Source: CAYLJJ01 sp964384025 (GTDB taxonomy: Bacteria > Myxococcota_A > Bradymonadia > UBA7976 > UBA1532). Taken from it: DNA of 64,000 nucleotides. The notes under the pieces were generated by a model. It had not been told where the DNA came from, ran no database searches, and was given only the letters and a program-made list of their open reading frames with translations. A program made the translations under genes and the position numbers. Every line of letters begins with the position of its first letter. Position 1 is the stretch's first letter. The stretch lies in contig CAYLJJ010000009.1 of NCBI GenBank assembly GCA_964384025.1, positions 42,699 to 106,698 on the forward strand, written 5' to 3'. This document shows, piece after piece, positions 62,600 through 64,000 of this stretch.

Positions 62600-64000
62600 A
62601 TGAAAAGAGGATGGCTTGTCTTGATGTGGATGCTGTTCTTCACGGCGCCGCTTGTGGGGTGTGAAGCTGAGTCAGAGGGCGCGGCGGATCCTGACGCCGT
62701 GGTCGATGCAGCAAATGTCGAGGTCGATAAGGGGCCGCCTGAGTGCGGTAATGGCTTTGTCGAAGAGGGTGAGGCCTGCGATGAGGGTGCAGAGGGCAAC
62801 AGCGACGAGCTGCCCAACACCTGCCGAACTGACTGCACGAATCCAAAATGCGGTGATGGTGTAGCTGACTCTGAGGAGGCGTGTGACGATGGGAATGAGG
62901 AGCAGAATGATGCCTGCCTGAATACTTGCGAGGCGGCCAGCTGTGGCGATGGCTTCGTTTACAGGGCTGAGGAGAGCTGCGACGACGGGAATGATAATGA
63001 CACCGACACCTGCCCAACGACCTGTGAGGTCGCTGCTTGTGGGGATGGCTTTATTCATGCCGGTGAAGAGGCTTGTGATGATGGAAATGAAGATGAGACC
63101 GATGCCTGCCTGAGCACCTGTGAGGCTGCCAGCTGTGGTGACGGCTTTGTTCATGAAGGTGAAGAAGCCTGCGACGATGGAGACGCGAACAACAGCGATG
63201 GCTGCCTTGACACCTGTGAGTTGGCTGCTTGCGGCGATGGATTCATTCATACAGGCGAGGAGGCATGTGACGATGGGAACGATGATAATACCGATGAGTG
63301 TCTCAGCAGCTGTGAAGACGCCACTTGTGGGGACGGCTTTGTTCATGCAGGTGAGGAGGCATGTGACGACGAAAATGATGACAATACCGACAGTTGTATA
63401 GATAATTGTGAGGTTGCTGCTTGCGGTGATGGATATGTTCAGGCTGGGGTGGAGGCATGTGATGATGGAAATGAGGATGAGACGGACGCCTGTCTCAATA
63501 CCTGCGAGGTGGCTGCCTGTGGTGATGGCTATGTTCAAATTGGGGTAGAGGCATGTGACGATGGGAATGGAGACAACACCGACAGCTGTCTTGACTCCTG
63601 CAGAGCGGCTTCCTGTGGTGATGGTTATGTTCAAGCGGGTGTAGAAGCCTGCGATGATGGCAATGATGATAACACTGATGCCTGTCTTGACGTTTGCGTG
63701 GCAGCAGCTTGTAGTGATGGTTATGTTCAAGCGGGTGTAGAAGCTTGCGATGATGGCAATGATGACAACACCGACGCCTGTCTGGAGAGCTGTGAAGTCG
63801 CCGCCTGCGGTGATGGATATGTTCAAGCAGGAGTAGAGGCCTGTGATGATGGTAATGACAACAACACCGATGCCTGTCTAGAGAGCTGTGAGACCGCCGC
63901 CTGTGGCGATGGTCATGTTCAGGCAGATGTAGAGGCCTGTGATGATGGCAACGACGACAACACCGATGAGTGTCTAGAGCGCTGTGAGGAAGCTGCCTGG
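62600..64000 (+). CDS. DUF4215-repeat lipoprotein (3' end outside window)
   Basis: The ATG at 62600 follows GGAGAGAGG. Signal MKRGWLVLMWMLFFTAPLVGC has lipobox LVGC. After a short acidic linker the protein is almost entirely ~32-residue repeats of the form CGDGYVQAGVEACDDGNDDN, then TDACLxxCExAA; I count thirteen before the window ends with the frame still open. This is the Myxococcus-type Cys-rich repeat (DUF4215/TIGR02232), each unit with four Cys. The protein should be an outer-membrane-anchored, disulfide-stapled rod. A long frame on the other strand in the same bases is a by-product of the repeats. Confidence 0.9.
   Translation, partial: MKRGWLVLMWMLFFTAPLVGCEAESEGAADPDAVVDAANVEVDKGPPECGNGFVEEGEACDEGAEGNSDELPNTCRTDCTNPKCGDGVADSEEACDDGNEEQNDACLNTCEAASCGDGFVYRAEESCDDGNDNDTDTCPTTCEVAACGDGFIHAGEEACDDGNEDETDACLSTCEAASCGDGFVHEGEEACDDGDANNSDGCLDTCELAACGDGFIHTGEEACDDGNDDNTDECLSSCEDATCGDGFVHAGEEACDDENDDNTDSCIDNCEVAACGDGYVQAGVEACDDGNEDETDACLNTCEVAACGDGYVQIGVEACDDGNGDNTDSCLDSCRAASCGDGYVQAGVEACDDGNDDNTDACLDVCVAAACSDGYVQAGVEACDDGNDDNTDACLESCEVAACGDGYVQAGVEACDDGNDNNTDACLESCETAACGDGHVQADVEACDDGNDDNTDECLERCEEAAW
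62744..64000 (+). repeat. about thirteen tandem ~96-bp DUF4215-type units
   Basis: Units begin with TGYGGTGATGGY-type sequence (encoding CGDG) every ~96 bp. Later units (from ~63420) are closer to one another than the first ones, suggesting recent amplification at the 3' side. Confidence 0.85.

Noticed and set aside
62672..63826. Minus-strand open frame of 384 codons with repeated hydrophobic units
   Set aside because: It lies antisense to the DUF4215 lipoprotein, whose plus-strand frame has a ribosome site, lipobox and family repeats. The antisense periodicity only mirrors the repeat.
62744..64000. Possible CRISPR or satellite array
   Set aside because: The ~96-bp units code without interruption for DUF4215 repeats and lack repeat-spacer structure.

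Overview
The window looks like chromosomal DNA of a delta-proteobacterial or Myxococcota-type bacterium, possibly Bradymonadia-like. The assignment rests on four things seen here: a near-textbook mglB-mglA pair; very cysteine-rich lipoproteins with Myxococcota-type disulfide repeats (DUF4215-like CGDGxxxxxEACDDGN units); Gly/Ala/Glu low-complexity tracts behind lipoboxes; and many secreted mosaic proteins. Base composition is moderately GC-rich with AT-rich intergenic stretches. A run of exactly 100 N at 23221-23320 marks a draft or metagenome scaffold. The species is not identifiable from the sequence alone. I see no rRNA, no CRISPR array and no prophage.

Layout. 1-8.2 kb: the 3' part of a hybrid histidine kinase, a Cys-rich lipoprotein, a convergent secreted protein and a frameshifted nucleoside hydrolase. 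8.4-16.3 kb: a two-TM protein with a repeat-like C-terminus, mutS, glnD (4-bp overlap), a decayed IS1-type insertion between imperfect repeats of the glnD tail, and folB. 16.3-24.7 kb: a frameshifted gene of unknown function, a soluble FtsH-like AAA protease and a large PKD/HYR exoprotein broken by the assembly gap. 24.7-33.9 kb (minus strand): a translationally coupled pair, a 1728-residue STAND-like ATPase and a 418-residue protein with a C-terminal HEPN-like RNxxxH motif, preceded by a penicillin-acylase-type lipoprotein. This pair is the best candidate for an undescribed conflict or defence system. 34.0-43.8 kb: two overlapping unknown genes (the second PD-(D/E)xK-like), a collagen-like exoprotein and a giant Cys-rich lipoprotein.

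44.2-50.2 kb is a conserved information-processing block. One promoter precedes tRNA-Ser(UGA), tRNA-Ser(GCU), tRNA-Arg(ACG), tadA, tRNA-Ser(CGA), tRNA-Ser(GGA) and the small SRP RNA. dnaX, ybaB/ebfC, recR, mglB, mglA and a coiled-coil membrane protein with no conventional start codon at its expected beginning follow. 50.2-52.7 kb holds a reverse transsulfuration pair (cystathionine beta-synthase and a Cys/Met-metabolism PLP enzyme). 52.9-61.0 kb is a same-strand, tightly packed run: lipoprotein, LuxR-type response regulator, secreted caspase-like protein with two FGE-sulfatase-like domains, an MglA-like GTPase fused to a TM segment and an FHA-like domain, and a CapA-like protein. This is a second candidate novel signalling module. 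61.1-64.0 kb: prfB with a classical +1 programmed frameshift, then a lipoprotein made of about thirteen DUF4215-like repeats that runs off the end.

How the genes work together: tadA sits beside the one tRNA it edits, tRNA-Arg(ACG). dnaX-ybaB-recR are replication and repair partners. MglB is the GTPase-activating protein of MglA. CBS and the PLP lyase act in series. The STAND/HEPN pair and the caspase/GTPase run are proposed functional units by overlap and spacing; their biology is inference.
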